11,813 nucleotides of DNA from Mageeibacillus sp. UBA5747 (lineage in GTDB: Bacteria; Bacillota; Clostridia; Saccharofermentanales; UBA5734), in NCBI GenBank assembly GCA_002419145.1, contig DIFN01000060.1, forward strand, positions 1 through 11,813, read 5' to 3'. Below the pieces are notes generated by a model. The model saw only the letters and a program-made list of their open reading frames with translations, ran no database searches and was not told the DNA's origin. Made by a program: the position numbers and the translations under genes. Positions 1-6,923 of the stretch are shown in pieces (position 1 is the first letter of the stretch; each line of letters opens with the position of its first letter).

Positions 1-4
1 TTTC

Positions 5-16
5 CGGCAATTGCCG
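5..16. repeat. 12-bp perfect palindrome at the window edge
   Basis: CGGCAATTGCCG reads the same on both strands. It lies just beyond the 26-bp repeats, at the left edge of the window. It could be a protein-binding site or part of a larger element cut off by the edge; a 12-bp palindrome may also occur by chance. Confidence 0.3.
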
Positions 17-24
17 CTTTTGTG

Positions 25-100
25 CACACCCTTCGCGCGTCCCCCCGCGGCACACCCTTCGCGCGTCCCCCCGCGACCCACCCTTCGCGCGATCCCCCCA
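25..100. repeat. Three tandem copies of a 26-bp GC-rich repeat
   Basis: Two units (25-50 and 51-76) are identical except for the last base. A third (77-100) is degenerate and truncated. Each carries the core ACCCTTCGCGCG followed by a run of six C. The 26-bp period is not a multiple of three, so a reading frame through it would shift at every unit, which argues against a coding repeat. On the minus strand an ATG at 101 opens a frame that runs to the window edge, but it has no ribosome binding site. The repeat lies directly behind the groEL terminator. It could be an intergenic repeat family; its extent beyond base 1 is unknown. Confidence 0.75.
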
Positions 101-104
101 TAAG

Positions 105-143
105 GAAAAAGCCGCCTCAAAGCTTTTCCAGCTTTGAGGCGGC
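105..143 (-). terminator. Rho-independent terminator of groES-groEL
   Basis: Bases 111-123 (GCCGCCTCAAAGC) pair perfectly with 131-143 around a 7-base loop, giving a 13-bp stem. On the minus strand the stem is followed by TTTTTCC (the A-run at 106-110 on the plus strand). It lies about 50 bases past the groEL stop codon, as expected for the end of the operon. Confidence 0.93.
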
Positions 144-194
144 CCCAATATGAATCATCGATCAGTTCAACGGTATCGGTTGGAGCTTTTGCGC

Positions 195-1817
195 TTAGTA
201 CATGCCGGCGCCGGGTCCACCTGCGGGCATTGGCGGCTCAGGCTGTGGGATGTCGGCGACGACGGCTTCGGTGGTCAAGAGGATCGAAGCGATCGAAGCG
301 GCGTTCTGCAGGGCGGAACGGGTGACTTTGGCGGGGTCGACGATGCCAATTTCAACCATGTCGACAAAGGTCTCATTGAGGGCATCAAACCCAACCCCAA
401 CCGGGCTTGACTTGACTTTTTCGCAGATGACACTGCCGTCGAGGCCGGCATTGGTGGCAATCTGGCGAACCGGCTCTTCGAGGGACTTGAGGACAATGCG
501 CACACCGGTGCGGACATCGCCGACAGTGGTGTCAAGGAGGGCGGCGACTTTCGGCAGGGCATTGATGTAGGCGGTACCGCCACCGGGGACGATGCCTTCT
601 TCAACCGCAGCACGGGTGGCGGCGAGGGCATCTTCGATGCGCAGCTTCTTTTCCTTCATTTCGGTTTCGGTTGCGGCACCGACTTTGATGACGGCAACAC
701 CGCCGGACAGCTTGGCCAGGCGCTCCTGGAGCTTTTCACGGTCGAAATCAGACGTGGTTTCTTCGATCTGGGCCTTGATCTGGCCGATGCGGGCCTTGAT
801 CGCTGCTTCATCGCCAGCGCCATCGACGATGATGGTGTTTTCCTTCATGATCTTGACCTGACGGGCGCGGCCGAGCTGGTCAACGGTGGTTTCTTTGAGT
901 TCGAGGCCGAGTTCTTCGGTGATGACCGTGCCGCCCGTAAGGGTGGCGATGTCCTGCAGCATGGCTTTGCGGCGATCGCCGAATCCAGGCGCCTTGACGG
1001 CGACGCAGGTGAAGGTGCCGCGCAGTTTGTTGACCACGAGGGTGGCGAGGGCTTCACCTTCGACGTCTTCGGCAATGATCATCAGCTTGCGGCCAGCCTG
1101 GACGATTTTCTCCAGGATCGGCAGGATTTCCTGAATGTTGGAAATTTTCTTGTCTGTAATCAGGATGTAGGGGTCTTCGAGCACGGCTTCCATCTTTTCA
1201 GAATCGGTGACCATGTAGGCAGACACATAGCCGCGGTCGAACTGCATGCCTTCGACAACTTCGAGCTCAGTGCCCATGGTCTTGGATTCTTCAACGGTGA
1301 TGACACCGTCGTTGGTGACTTTTTCCATGGCATCAGCAATCAAGTCGCCGACATAGGGGTCGTCGGAAGAAATCGCGGCGACGCGGGCGATGTCCTGCTT
1401 GCCGGCTACTTTCTTGGAGCTGGTCTGGATGCTCTTGACGGCTTCTTCTACGGCCATCATGATGCCGCGGCGCAAGATCATTGGATTGGCTCCGGCAGCG
1501 ATGTTCTTGATGCCTTCGCGTACAATGGCCTGGGCCAGCAGGGTGGCGGTTGTGGTGCCATCACCGGCAACATCATTGGTCCGGGTCGCGACTTCCTTGA
1601 CGAGCTGGGCGCCCATGTTTTCAAAACGGTCTTCGAGTTCAATTTCCTTGGCAATGGTGACACCGTCGTTGGTGATCATCGGGGCGCCAAACTTCTTGTC
1701 GAGGACGACGTTGCGTCCTTTCGGGCCGAGGGTGATTTTGACGGTGTCAGCAAGTTTGTTGACGCCGCGTTCCAGGGCATGTCGGGCTTCTTCTGCGTAT
1801 TTCAGATCTTTAGCCAT
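195..1817 (-). CDS. groEL: Chaperonin GroEL (Hsp60, Cpn60)
   Basis: This is the large cytosolic chaperonin subunit. It forms two stacked seven-membered rings that fold proteins in an ATP-driven chamber capped by GroES. The 540 residues match the usual family length. Visible ATP-site elements are GPKG at 31-34, Asp51, GDGTTT at 85-90 and the catalytic Asp396. The chaperonin signature AAVEEGIVPGGG is at 403-414. The apical domain covers roughly 190-375. The C-terminal tail is short, proline- and glycine-rich, and ends GAGMY instead of the long GGM repeat of many bacteria. The ATG at 1817 is preceded by AAAGGAGG about 10 bases upstream. The gene follows groES by 52 bases and shares its promoter and CIRCE operator; a strong terminator lies behind it. 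Identity is certain. Confidence 0.99.
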   Translation of the reverse strand: MAKDLKYAEEARHALERGVNKLADTVKITLGPKGRNVVLDKKFGAPMITNDGVTIAKEIELEDRFENMGAQLVKEVATRTNDVAGDGTTTATLLAQAIVREGIKNIAAGANPMILRRGIMMAVEEAVKSIQTSSKKVAGKQDIARVAAISSDDPYVGDLIADAMEKVTNDGVITVEESKTMGTELEVVEGMQFDRGYVSAYMVTDSEKMEAVLEDPYILITDKKISNIQEILPILEKIVQAGRKLMIIAEDVEGEALATLVVNKLRGTFTCVAVKAPGFGDRRKAMLQDIATLTGGTVITEELGLELKETTVDQLGRARQVKIMKENTIIVDGAGDEAAIKARIGQIKAQIEETTSDFDREKLQERLAKLSGGVAVIKVGAATETEMKEKKLRIEDALAATRAAVEEGIVPGGGTAYINALPKVAALLDTTVGDVRTGVRIVLKSLEEPVRQIATNAGLDGSVICEKVKSSPVGVGFDALNETFVDMVEIGIVDPAKVTRSALQNAASIASILLTTEAVVADIPQPEPPMPAGGPGAGMY

Positions 1818-1869
1818 GTGAGGTTTGCCTCCTTTAGTTCTTTCAATTCACTGTCTTATTTTTCAGATG

Positions 1870-2154
1870 TCAGTCAACGATTGCGAGGATTTCACTTTGT
1901 TTAAGAATGGTGTAATCCACGTTGTCGATTTTAACCTCGGTGCCAGCATATTTGCTGATCAGGACGCGGTCGCCCGGCTTGACCTGCATGGTCACTTCTT
2001 TTCCGTCGACCAGTCCACCGGGGCCGACAGCAACGATTTCTGCGATCTGCGGTTTTTCCTTCGCAGTACCTGGCAGAACGATGCCGCTCTTGGTGGTCTC
2101 TTCCATTTCAATCATTTTGATGACGACACGGTCACCTAACGGCTTGATGGTCAT
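1870..2154 (-). CDS. groES: Co-chaperonin GroES (Hsp10, Cpn10)
   Basis: GroES is a heptameric lid that closes the GroEL folding chamber in the cytosol. The protein has 94 residues, the normal length, and begins MTIKPLGDRVVIK, the family's conserved N-terminus. The mobile loop that contacts GroEL is visible as ETTKSGIVLP at about 19-28, and the VGPG roof-loop region follows near 43-46. The start at 2154 was chosen because AAGGAGGCC lies just upstream; the in-frame extension to 2205 would run into the leader close to CIRCE and lacks the family's N-terminal sequence. It is the first gene of the groES-groEL operon, transcribed from the promoter at 2237-2265 and very probably repressed by HrcA at CIRCE. 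hrcA itself is not in the window. Confidence 0.98.
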   Translation of the reverse strand: MTIKPLGDRVVIKMIEMEETTKSGIVLPGTAKEKPQIAEIVAVGPGGLVDGKEVTMQVKPGDRVLISKYAGTEVKIDNVDYTILKQSEILAIVD

Positions 2155-2198
2155 GTTTCTTGGCCTCCTTGTTGAATATTTAATCAAAGTGTAATGGA

Positions 2199-2225
2199 TT
2201 AGCACTCGTTATGTTCGAGTGCTAA
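2199..2225 (-). promoter_or_regulatory. CIRCE operator (HrcA-binding site)
   Basis: TTAGCACTC at 2199-2207 and GAGTGCTAA at 2217-2225 form a perfect 9-bp inverted repeat with a 9-base spacer, exactly the CIRCE consensus. It starts a few bases downstream of the predicted transcription start of groES and ends about 45 bases before the groES ATG, so it could act both as a DNA operator and as a leader hairpin. Known biology: HrcA binds CIRCE and releases it on heat stress. Confidence 0.98.
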
Positions 2226-2236
2226 CTTCAGTAATG

Positions 2237-2265
2237 AATATAAAATTGTGCCGCGGATTTGTCAA
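2237..2265 (-). promoter_or_regulatory. Sigma-A promoter of groES-groEL
   Basis: Read on the minus strand: a perfect -35 box TTGACA (2260-2265), a 17-bp spacer, and a -10 box TATATT (2237-2242). The predicted start at about 2230 lies directly before CIRCE. This is vegetative-sigma architecture with HrcA control. Confidence 0.92.
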
Positions 2266-2272
2266 GGGTTTG

Positions 2273-2306
2273 CAAGCAAAAGATCAGGAAAGATCAAATC
2301 TGATCT
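2273..2306 (-). terminator. Possible terminator of the LCP-cvpA transcript
   Basis: AGATCAG (2281-2287) and CTGATCT (2300-2306) can form a 7-bp stem with a 12-base loop. On the minus strand the hairpin is followed by TTTGCTT. It overlaps the last codons and stop of cvpA and lies 15 bases before the groES -35 box, where a boundary between the two transcription units is expected. The stem is AT-rich and short, so termination may be inefficient. Confidence 0.42.
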
Positions 2307-2965
2307 AAAAATCGCTCCAGAAACAGACTGACCCAGTCAATCGTATAGAATTGCCGGATCAGCCAGGAATCGTCCAGGATCAGGCCCAGGGCTGGGAAAT
2401 AGGGCGCCAAAAGGCTGGTAAAAAAAATCACAATGGCCAAGATCAAGGCTCCGTGAAGCACGCCGGCCAGAATTCCTGCCAGGCGGTTGAGGCCACCCAG
2501 AACAGGCACATGGTCCAGAGCGGTGGTCATCAGGCTGACCAAGGTGTGGATGACCACGGAAACCAGGATCAAAAGGATGATGAAGGTGACCGCTTTGACC
2601 AGGTATTGGGCGATGGTGGCAGATAATTGCGGCCAGACGTCGATGAAAGGTCCTTCGGTTTGCGGAAACTCACCCAATAGGAAATGCTCGACCGGTGCAG
2701 GCAGCTGAAGGTCGGCGATGGCATCTGCCACTGACGCCGATGCCGGCATCAGTGGATAGATAATCTGGTTATTGATTGACACAGCCAGATCATTGATGAA
2801 GGGCAAGCTATCCAAAGCCAGAGCTGTCGGCCCAAGCATCAGGAAAGAGACTCCCAGGGACACCAGAAGAACCATCAACCGTCCAGTCATGGTGAGAAAA
2901 CCACGCTGGAAACCATTGAGAGCAACCAGGCCCAGGGTGATCAGGATGATGCTATCCGCCAGCAT
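2294..2965 (-). CDS. CvpA family integral membrane protein
   Basis: The protein has 223 residues with hydrophobic segments at about 2-17, 28-48, 121-147 and 160-188, as in the CvpA family (first described for colicin V production; its role in Gram-positives is not settled). Family-like features are an NGFQRGF turn at 17-23 after the first helix and VPVLGGLNRLAG at 153-164 before the last helix. Residues 50-115 form a less hydrophobic loop, probably outside the membrane. The ATG at 2965 follows the LCP stop by 21 bases and has a weak G-rich ribosome site (GGGGGA, 7-base gap), so the two genes are probably co-transcribed and translationally coupled. This placement suggests an envelope-related job, but that is inference. 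Confidence 0.82.
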   Translation of the reverse strand: MLADSIILITLGLVALNGFQRGFLTMTGRLMVLLVSLGVSFLMLGPTALALDSLPFINDLAVSINNQIIYPLMPASASVADAIADLQLPAPVEHFLLGEFPQTEGPFIDVWPQLSATIAQYLVKAVTFIILLILVSVVIHTLVSLMTTALDHVPVLGGLNRLAGILAGVLHGALILAIVIFFTSLLAPYFPALGLILDDSWLIRQFYTIDWVSLFLERFLDQI

Positions 2966-2986
2966 GAATCTGTCCCCCGGGACGGG

Positions 2987-4162
2987 TCAACCGGCGCTCG
3001 TTTCAGATGGTGCAGGCAGGTCTGAGCTGGTTGTCAGGGCTGGATCGACCGATTCGTCAGGTTTGGCCGTTTCGAGGATCTTCTTCTCATAAGAGGAGGG
3101 CAGAGAAATGCTGGAATTCGGGGCACCCGGTATTTCCCGGACCTTGTCAAATTCGTAGGTCTGGCCGAAAATGAACTGTTGCAGTTTGGGGATCATGGCG
3201 TTGTAATCGCACAAGTTCATCCAGATGGTGCCGCTGTATTCGCGGAAATCACCGGCCGTGGGAATCTGCATCTGATCGATGGTGGCATCCATCATCGGCA
3301 GGAGGTCGATGCCCAGCTGGATGATTTCGTCATTGGTGATGTTCGTTGTAATCAGGGGCAGACCTTCATTGAGAACCTTGGTCTTCGTTGCGAGATCGGC
3401 TTTCATGAACTGGTCGAGCATGGCCTGAAGGACTTCACGCTGACGGCCCATGCGATGATAGTCATCGTCATTCTGCCGGATCCGAGCATAGGTGACCGCC
3501 TGGCGGCCATCCAGGATCTGCGACCCAGTTTTTTCCAGGTAGGCGGCCGGCTCGGTATTCTTGAAAGTCAGGTTGATCATGGTCAGCTCGGCATTGAGAG
3601 CCTTGAGCTCGGATTCAGAGACATCAACGGGCACACCGCCGACCAGGTCGATGATCTTTTCCATGCCGATCATATTGACCAGGACATATTTCTCGATATT
3701 GAGGCGGAAGGTGTCATTGATGACACGCATCGCCAGCAGGGGGCCGCCCTCGGCATTAGCTGAGTTGATCTTGTGGATGTTGTCCGAAGCGGGGAAATAG
3801 ACCATCATGTCGCGTTGCAGGGAGGTCAGCTTGAACTTCTTGTTCTTCTCGTCGATGGTCAGGATGATCATCGAGTCGGACCGTTCTTCTGGACTGGCAA
3901 CTACCGCGTTGCGGTTGTCGACACCCAGCAGGAGAATATTGGTGATGCCTTCTTCCTTGGGGACCTCATGGACGAGAGACTCCGTCGGAACATCGTAGAT
4001 TGCCGGAATAGTTTCGACAAAACCTTCAGAACCATTGTCGATTTTGTTCAGGAAGGTATTGACAATCAGGACTGCTGCGATACTGACTACCACAAAAATC
4101 GCTGCGACTGCCACGGCAATCATTCTCCAGTTGGATGCTCTGCGTCGACGGTGGTTTGCCAT
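2987..4162 (-). CDS. LCP (LytR-CpsA-Psr) family cell-envelope protein
   Basis: LCP enzymes transfer undecaprenyl-phosphate-linked polymers such as teichoic acids or capsule onto peptidoglycan, outside the membrane. The 391 residues show a basic N-terminus (RRRR at 5-8), one signal-anchor helix at about 13-37, and an LCP catalytic domain at about 74-250. Key features are NILLLGVDNR (75-84), RSDS (94-97), SLQRDMM (114-120), HKINSANAEGG (130-140), and the distal IL-DG-QA-YARIR block (216-229) followed by Arg237, Arg240 and Arg242; the Asp and Arg residues of these blocks bind the pyrophosphate lipid and metal in known members. Residues 364-391 are a Pro/Ser/Thr-rich tail, probably disordered. 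The ATG at 4162 has GGAGG 8 bases upstream. It is the first gene of a pair with cvpA. The exact polymer substrate cannot be told from the sequence. Confidence 0.93.
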   Translation of the reverse strand: MANHRRRRASNWRMIAVAVAAIFVVVSIAAVLIVNTFLNKIDNGSEGFVETIPAIYDVPTESLVHEVPKEEGITNILLLGVDNRNAVVASPEERSDSMIILTIDEKNKKFKLTSLQRDMMVYFPASDNIHKINSANAEGGPLLAMRVINDTFRLNIEKYVLVNMIGMEKIIDLVGGVPVDVSESELKALNAELTMINLTFKNTEPAAYLEKTGSQILDGRQAVTYARIRQNDDDYHRMGRQREVLQAMLDQFMKADLATKTKVLNEGLPLITTNITNDEIIQLGIDLLPMMDATIDQMQIPTAGDFREYSGTIWMNLCDYNAMIPKLQQFIFGQTYEFDKVREIPGAPNSSISLPSSYEKKILETAKPDESVDPALTTSSDLPAPSETSAG

Positions 4163-4287
4163 TCAATAATCCTCCAAATAAGACAGGGTGTTGATCTATC
4201 TTCAAGTTCAGGTTGGTCAAGGCAGCTTGAGTTCAGGGGTCAAAAGCGGGCAAGAAAAAAAGCATGCTGTCTGCACACAATGAGAGA

Positions 4288-4296
4288 ATTATAGCA
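4288..4296 (-). promoter_or_regulatory. Extended -10 promoter for the LCP gene
   Basis: On the minus strand TGC is followed by a perfect TATAAT (4288-4293), an extended -10 element. No good -35 box is seen 17-18 bases upstream. The predicted start near 4281 gives a leader of about 120 bases. Confidence 0.6.
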
Positions 4297-4472
4297 TTAT
4301 CGTCCCTGTTTGGTGCTGCTTTTTAAAATGATTATATGAACAAAATGTAAACTATACATAATATGTCATATTCGAGCACTTCTTTGATCGTGTTTGATTG
4401 TTTATGGGCAAATTGTCTGACCGATCTGGATTTTCAGGACCTGACATCGTGAATAGAAAACGCCAGATCTCC

Positions 4473-4502
4473 TTACGGGACCTGCCCTGACTGTGTTATG
4501 GT
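4473..4502 (+). promoter_or_regulatory. Possible promoter of the DUF4364 gene
   Basis: TTACGG at 4473-4478, an 18-base spacer and TATGGT at 4497-4502, preceded by TGT (extended -10). The predicted start is about 50 bases before the ATG at 4562. Both boxes deviate from consensus, so this is tentative. Confidence 0.4.
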
Positions 4503-4561
4503 AGAAAGGCCATCCAGCTGGCCGACCAAATGAGGCCAGGACCAGAAACAGGGGTTTTTCA

Positions 4562-5224
4562 ATGGAACGCAGTGAACTTGCCATCACCAAACTGATCATT
4601 TTGTACATCATCCGCAGCCTGCCGGCTGTGACTTTGAGCCAGTTGACGGCATTGGCTCTGGATACGCTCTATATGGATTATTTCGGTTTTGCGACGGCCT
4701 ATGAAGGGCTGCGCAATGACCAGATGATCGCTGCTTCTTTCCGTGATGACGACCCGGCTCGTGATGCGGCCGGCCAGGCTGTCATCCGTTGCGATCTGAC
4801 TGCGCAAGGCCGGGCGATCCTGGAAACGCTCGAGCACAAAATCCCCTCCCCGATCCGTTCCTATCTGGCCCAGGCCAGCACCAGCTGGCAAAAAGACATC
4901 CGACTGGAACGCCAGCTGACTGCCCGGTACGAATCGGATGGCAAAGGTCAGTACCGGGTCAGCCTGAGCCAGTCTGAAGGCGAGAAAAAGCTGGTGGACC
5001 TGGCACTCACCATCCCGGACCAATCCTTGGCCATGCAGATCTGCGACCGCTGGCAACGGCTGCCGCAAAGCATGTACCTGGGGCTTCTGGCCCTGTTGTC
5101 TGATGAGCCGGTCCTGCGCCAGGAAACCCTTGTGGCTGAGGTTGTCAGTCCAAAGCCCTTGGATTTTGCACATCAAGAACAGCCCGTACGCCAGCCCATG
5201 CCAGGTGAACAGAGCCTCTTGTAA
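4562..5224 (+). CDS. DUF4364 family protein, probable winged-helix regulator
   Basis: The protein has 220 residues and no membrane segment or signal peptide. The N-terminal part (about 1-90) resembles DUF4364 proteins of Clostridia: ITKLIILYIIR at 8-18, a helix-turn-helix-like LTLSQL-type segment at 22-30, the aromatic DYFGFATAYEGL at 39-50, and LTAQGRAILE at 79-88, which looks like the wing and last helix of a winged-helix fold. IPSPIRSYL at 94-102 follows as in the family. The C-terminal half is a probable mixed domain with no recognised motif, ending in a Pro/Gln-rich tail. The role is unknown; DNA binding is inference. It is transcribed alone and away from the LCP gene. The ATG at 4562 has a weak AGGGG site 7 bases upstream. 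Recognised by pattern, not by a search. Confidence 0.75.
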   Translation: MERSELAITKLIILYIIRSLPAVTLSQLTALALDTLYMDYFGFATAYEGLRNDQMIAASFRDDDPARDAAGQAVIRCDLTAQGRAILETLEHKIPSPIRSYLAQASTSWQKDIRLERQLTARYESDGKGQYRVSLSQSEGEKKLVDLALTIPDQSLAMQICDRWQRLPQSMYLGLLALLSDEPVLRQETLVAEVVSPKPLDFAHQEQPVRQPMPGEQSLL

Positions 5225-5274
5225 TCAGCCGGACAATGGCCTCTGGGAACCCTCCTGCCCCGCAGAGATACGAA

Positions 5275-5324
5275 CAAAAACCCGGATCGGCAGCTCGCAA
5301 GAAACGCAGCGCCGCTGTGGGTTT
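5275..5324. terminator. Probable bidirectional terminator between DUF4364 gene and fprA
   Basis: AAACCC (5278-5283) pairs with GGGTTT (5319-5324). Inside, CGGC/GCCG and AGC/GCT can add further pairs across a small symmetric internal loop. On the minus strand the hairpin is followed by TTTTTG, and on the plus strand by GTTTATTCATT, so it may end both converging transcripts. The stem is interrupted, so the strength is uncertain. The rest of the 131-bp gap (5225-5355) shows nothing else. Confidence 0.5.
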
Positions 5325-5355
5325 ATTCATTCAGATCATGAAAACAGCCTCTAGC

Positions 5356-6567
5356 TTAGCGCACCAGATTGGGCAGCGCTATGATCTTCTCACCCAGTTC
5401 TTTGGCCAGCAGGTCCAGCTGCTTGAGGTCTTCTTCACGGGGCAAGCCCTTGACCAAAACCGGGTCCAGGCGTTCAGCCTTGATATTTCCAGTCAAGCTG
5501 GTAAGGACACTGGTAATCTGGGTCCCCCAGCCGAACGAACCAATCAGGCCGATGTATTTGACCTTGGGGCGCATGGCATTGGCGACCAGAGCAGCGTAAG
5601 CCACACCGGGATGAGGGCCGCCGAGGACTGTGGAGGATGCAAATACGACCGCTGCAGCATCGACCAGGTCGGTGATGAAATGGCCGGTTTCGACGGTCAA
5701 GCTCTCGGTATTCTCACCCAGATTGCGGCAGACCACTGACAAGCCCTGTTCGGCCAGCTTGACCGCCAGCCGGTCCACCATCACCCGGGTGGAATCATGC
5801 ATGCTGATGTAGGGGATCGTGACCAGGCGCTTGACATTGTCTCCGGCCCAGCGTTCATAGCCACTGAGGATAACCTCCGGGTCAAACCAGATCGGCCCAT
5901 GGGCCGGGGCAATCTGGCGTGGGGCAATCTGACGTGTCTTGGCAATGTATTTTTGCACATGAGTCCGGTAGGGCATCATGATTTCAGCATAGTAATGCTT
6001 AGCTGCCCGGACCTGGTCAGAGCTGGAGGTCGAGAAAGCCTTGTTGGGGGTGGAATAGTGCGAGCCAAACAGATCACTGGAAAAGAGGATATTGTCCTCG
6101 ATCAGATGGGCCATGGTATTGTCCGGCCAGTGGGCAAAAGGAATCATGTAGAACTGGAGGGTTTTACCGCCGAGCTCAAGCTTGTCACCCTCTGCTATCT
6201 GGAGGATCTTCTCCTCCGGGAGATGAAGATGGGTCATGGCCATTTCCTTGACCTTGGCATTGGCAACTACAACGGCTTCCGGGAAGCGGCGCAAAACGGC
6301 CTCGATCGATCCGGAATGGTCTTGCTCGGTATGGAGGGACACAATATAGTCCAGCTTGGTAATGCCGGTATCGGCCAGATTGCTCATCAGGATGTGAGCT
6401 TTTTCCGGATCGACGGTGTCAATCAGGGCTGTTTTCTCTTGGCCGACCACCAGATAGGCATTGTAAGTCGTTCCATGAGGGGTTGGCATCAGGCAGTCAA
6501 ACAAGACTCGGTCGGGATGGATCGCACCGACTTCAAATAAATTTTCGCCAATGGTCAGGAAAGGCAT
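5356..6567 (-). CDS. fprA: FprA-type flavodiiron protein (oxygen or NO reductase)
   Basis: This is a cytosolic class A flavodiiron protein, 403 residues, the usual length for the two-domain form. The N-terminal metallo-beta-lactamase-like domain (1 to about 245) carries all expected di-iron ligands: His79, Glu81, Asp83 and His84 in HTEQDH, His146, Asp165 and His223. The C-terminal flavodoxin domain (about 247-395) holds FMN. In the family, electrons pass from rubredoxin to FMN to the di-iron centre, where oxygen is reduced to water or NO to N2O. The FMN phosphate loop reads SMHDST (255-260), where a glycine is usual at the fourth position. The ATG at 6567 has AAGGAG 6 bases upstream. A rubredoxin gene lies just upstream on the same strand and is the likely electron donor. 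Whether oxygen or NO is preferred cannot be told. Confidence 0.95.
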   Translation of the reverse strand: MPFLTIGENLFEVGAIHPDRVLFDCLMPTPHGTTYNAYLVVGQEKTALIDTVDPEKAHILMSNLADTGITKLDYIVSLHTEQDHSGSIEAVLRRFPEAVVVANAKVKEMAMTHLHLPEEKILQIAEGDKLELGGKTLQFYMIPFAHWPDNTMAHLIEDNILFSSDLFGSHYSTPNKAFSTSSSDQVRAAKHYYAEIMMPYRTHVQKYIAKTRQIAPRQIAPAHGPIWFDPEVILSGYERWAGDNVKRLVTIPYISMHDSTRVMVDRLAVKLAEQGLSVVCRNLGENTESLTVETGHFITDLVDAAAVVFASSTVLGGPHPGVAYAALVANAMRPKVKYIGLIGSFGWGTQITSVLTSLTGNIKAERLDPVLVKGLPREEDLKQLDLLAKELGEKIIALPNLVR

Positions 6568-6593
6568 GGTTTTCTCCTTTTGGACAGACGTGC

Positions 6594-6620
6594 GCGCACC
6601 GGTTGGTTCAACCGGTGCGC
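6594..6620 (-). other. Perfect 12-bp stem-loop in the fprA leader
   Basis: GCGCACCGGTTG (6594-6605) and CAACCGGTGCGC (6609-6620) are perfect inverted repeats with a 3-base spacer, in the gap between rubredoxin and fprA, ending about 14 bases before the fprA ribosome site. No T-run follows on either strand, so it is not a typical terminator. It may protect or process the mRNA, tune the ratio of rubredoxin to FprA, or be a protein-binding palindrome. Confidence 0.8.
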
Positions 6621-6703
6621 CACAGGGAGTTCGTTTTTAAATCTTGCGAGCCAGGCACCCGGCCTGGACCTGCACGTACACGATCAATGAGCGGTCTAAG
6701 CTT

Positions 6704-6862
6704 TTATTCTTCGCTAAACTGGTCCTTGCTGACGCCGCACAACGGGCAGACCCACTCTTCCGGGAGATCCTCGAAAGCGGTACCTGCAGCGATGCCATTA
6801 TCCGGATCACCCTCGGCTGGATCATACACATAACCGCACAAGTCACACACGTATCTTTTCAT
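6704..6862 (-). CDS. rd: Rubredoxin
   Basis: A 52-residue one-iron electron carrier. The Fe(SCys)4 site is complete: Cys6-x-x-Cys9-Gly and Cys39-Pro-x-Cys42-Gly. Typical aromatic and acidic residues are present (Tyr4, Tyr11, Tyr13, DPAEGDPDNGI at 14-24, Trp37). The start at 6862 (MKRYVC) was chosen because it gives the standard length and has GAGAGG upstream; a longer frame from 6925 would begin inside the -10 box. It lies 136 bases upstream of fprA on the same strand, so it is probably the electron donor for that protein in oxygen or NO defence. It ends in a short acidic tail. Confidence 0.97.
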   Translation of the reverse strand: MKRYVCDLCGYVYDPAEGDPDNGIAAGTAFEDLPEEWVCPLCGVSKDQFSEE

Positions 6863-6923
6863 ATCAATTCTGCCTCTCTTTCTCTTGAAGTCAAGTGGCT
6901 GTGCCATCTGACTGTTAAGTCTC

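Larger units (their letters stand above)
4163..4561. other. 399-bp divergent intergenic region, AT-rich core
   Basis: This lies between the minus-strand LCP gene and the plus-strand DUF4364 gene. It holds one probable promoter for each gene (given separately). Bases 4310-4400 are clearly AT-richer than the surroundings and contain several TATA-like words. TCAAG-GCAG-CTTGA at 4217-4230 could form a small hairpin in the LCP leader. I see no convincing small gene, tRNA or insertion sequence in it. Confidence 0.6.

Noticed and set aside
25..100. CRISPR array
   Set aside because: The 26-bp units are directly adjacent with no unique spacers between them, only about three copies exist, and no cas gene is present.
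1..101. Minus-strand open frame from ATG at 101 to the window edge
   Set aside because: It runs through the 26-bp repeats, has no ribosome binding site, and starts directly behind the groEL terminator; the frame shifts in each repeat unit.
3179..3763. 194-codon plus-strand open frame
   Set aside because: It is antisense to the LCP catalytic domain, with no family resemblance.
4503..4540. GGCC-rich inverted repeat upstream of DUF4364 as an operator
   Set aside because: The arms are short (GGCC with a CCAGCTGG core) and can pair in several ways; not enough to claim a site.
4559..5176. 205-codon minus-strand open frame
   Set aside because: It is antisense to the DUF4364 gene, whose own frame shows family-like sequence; the opposite frame is rich in Gln, Arg and His as shadow frames often are.
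5797..6540. 247-codon plus-strand open frame
   Set aside because: It is antisense to fprA, whose ligands and domains are complete; no ribosome site or known motif supports it.
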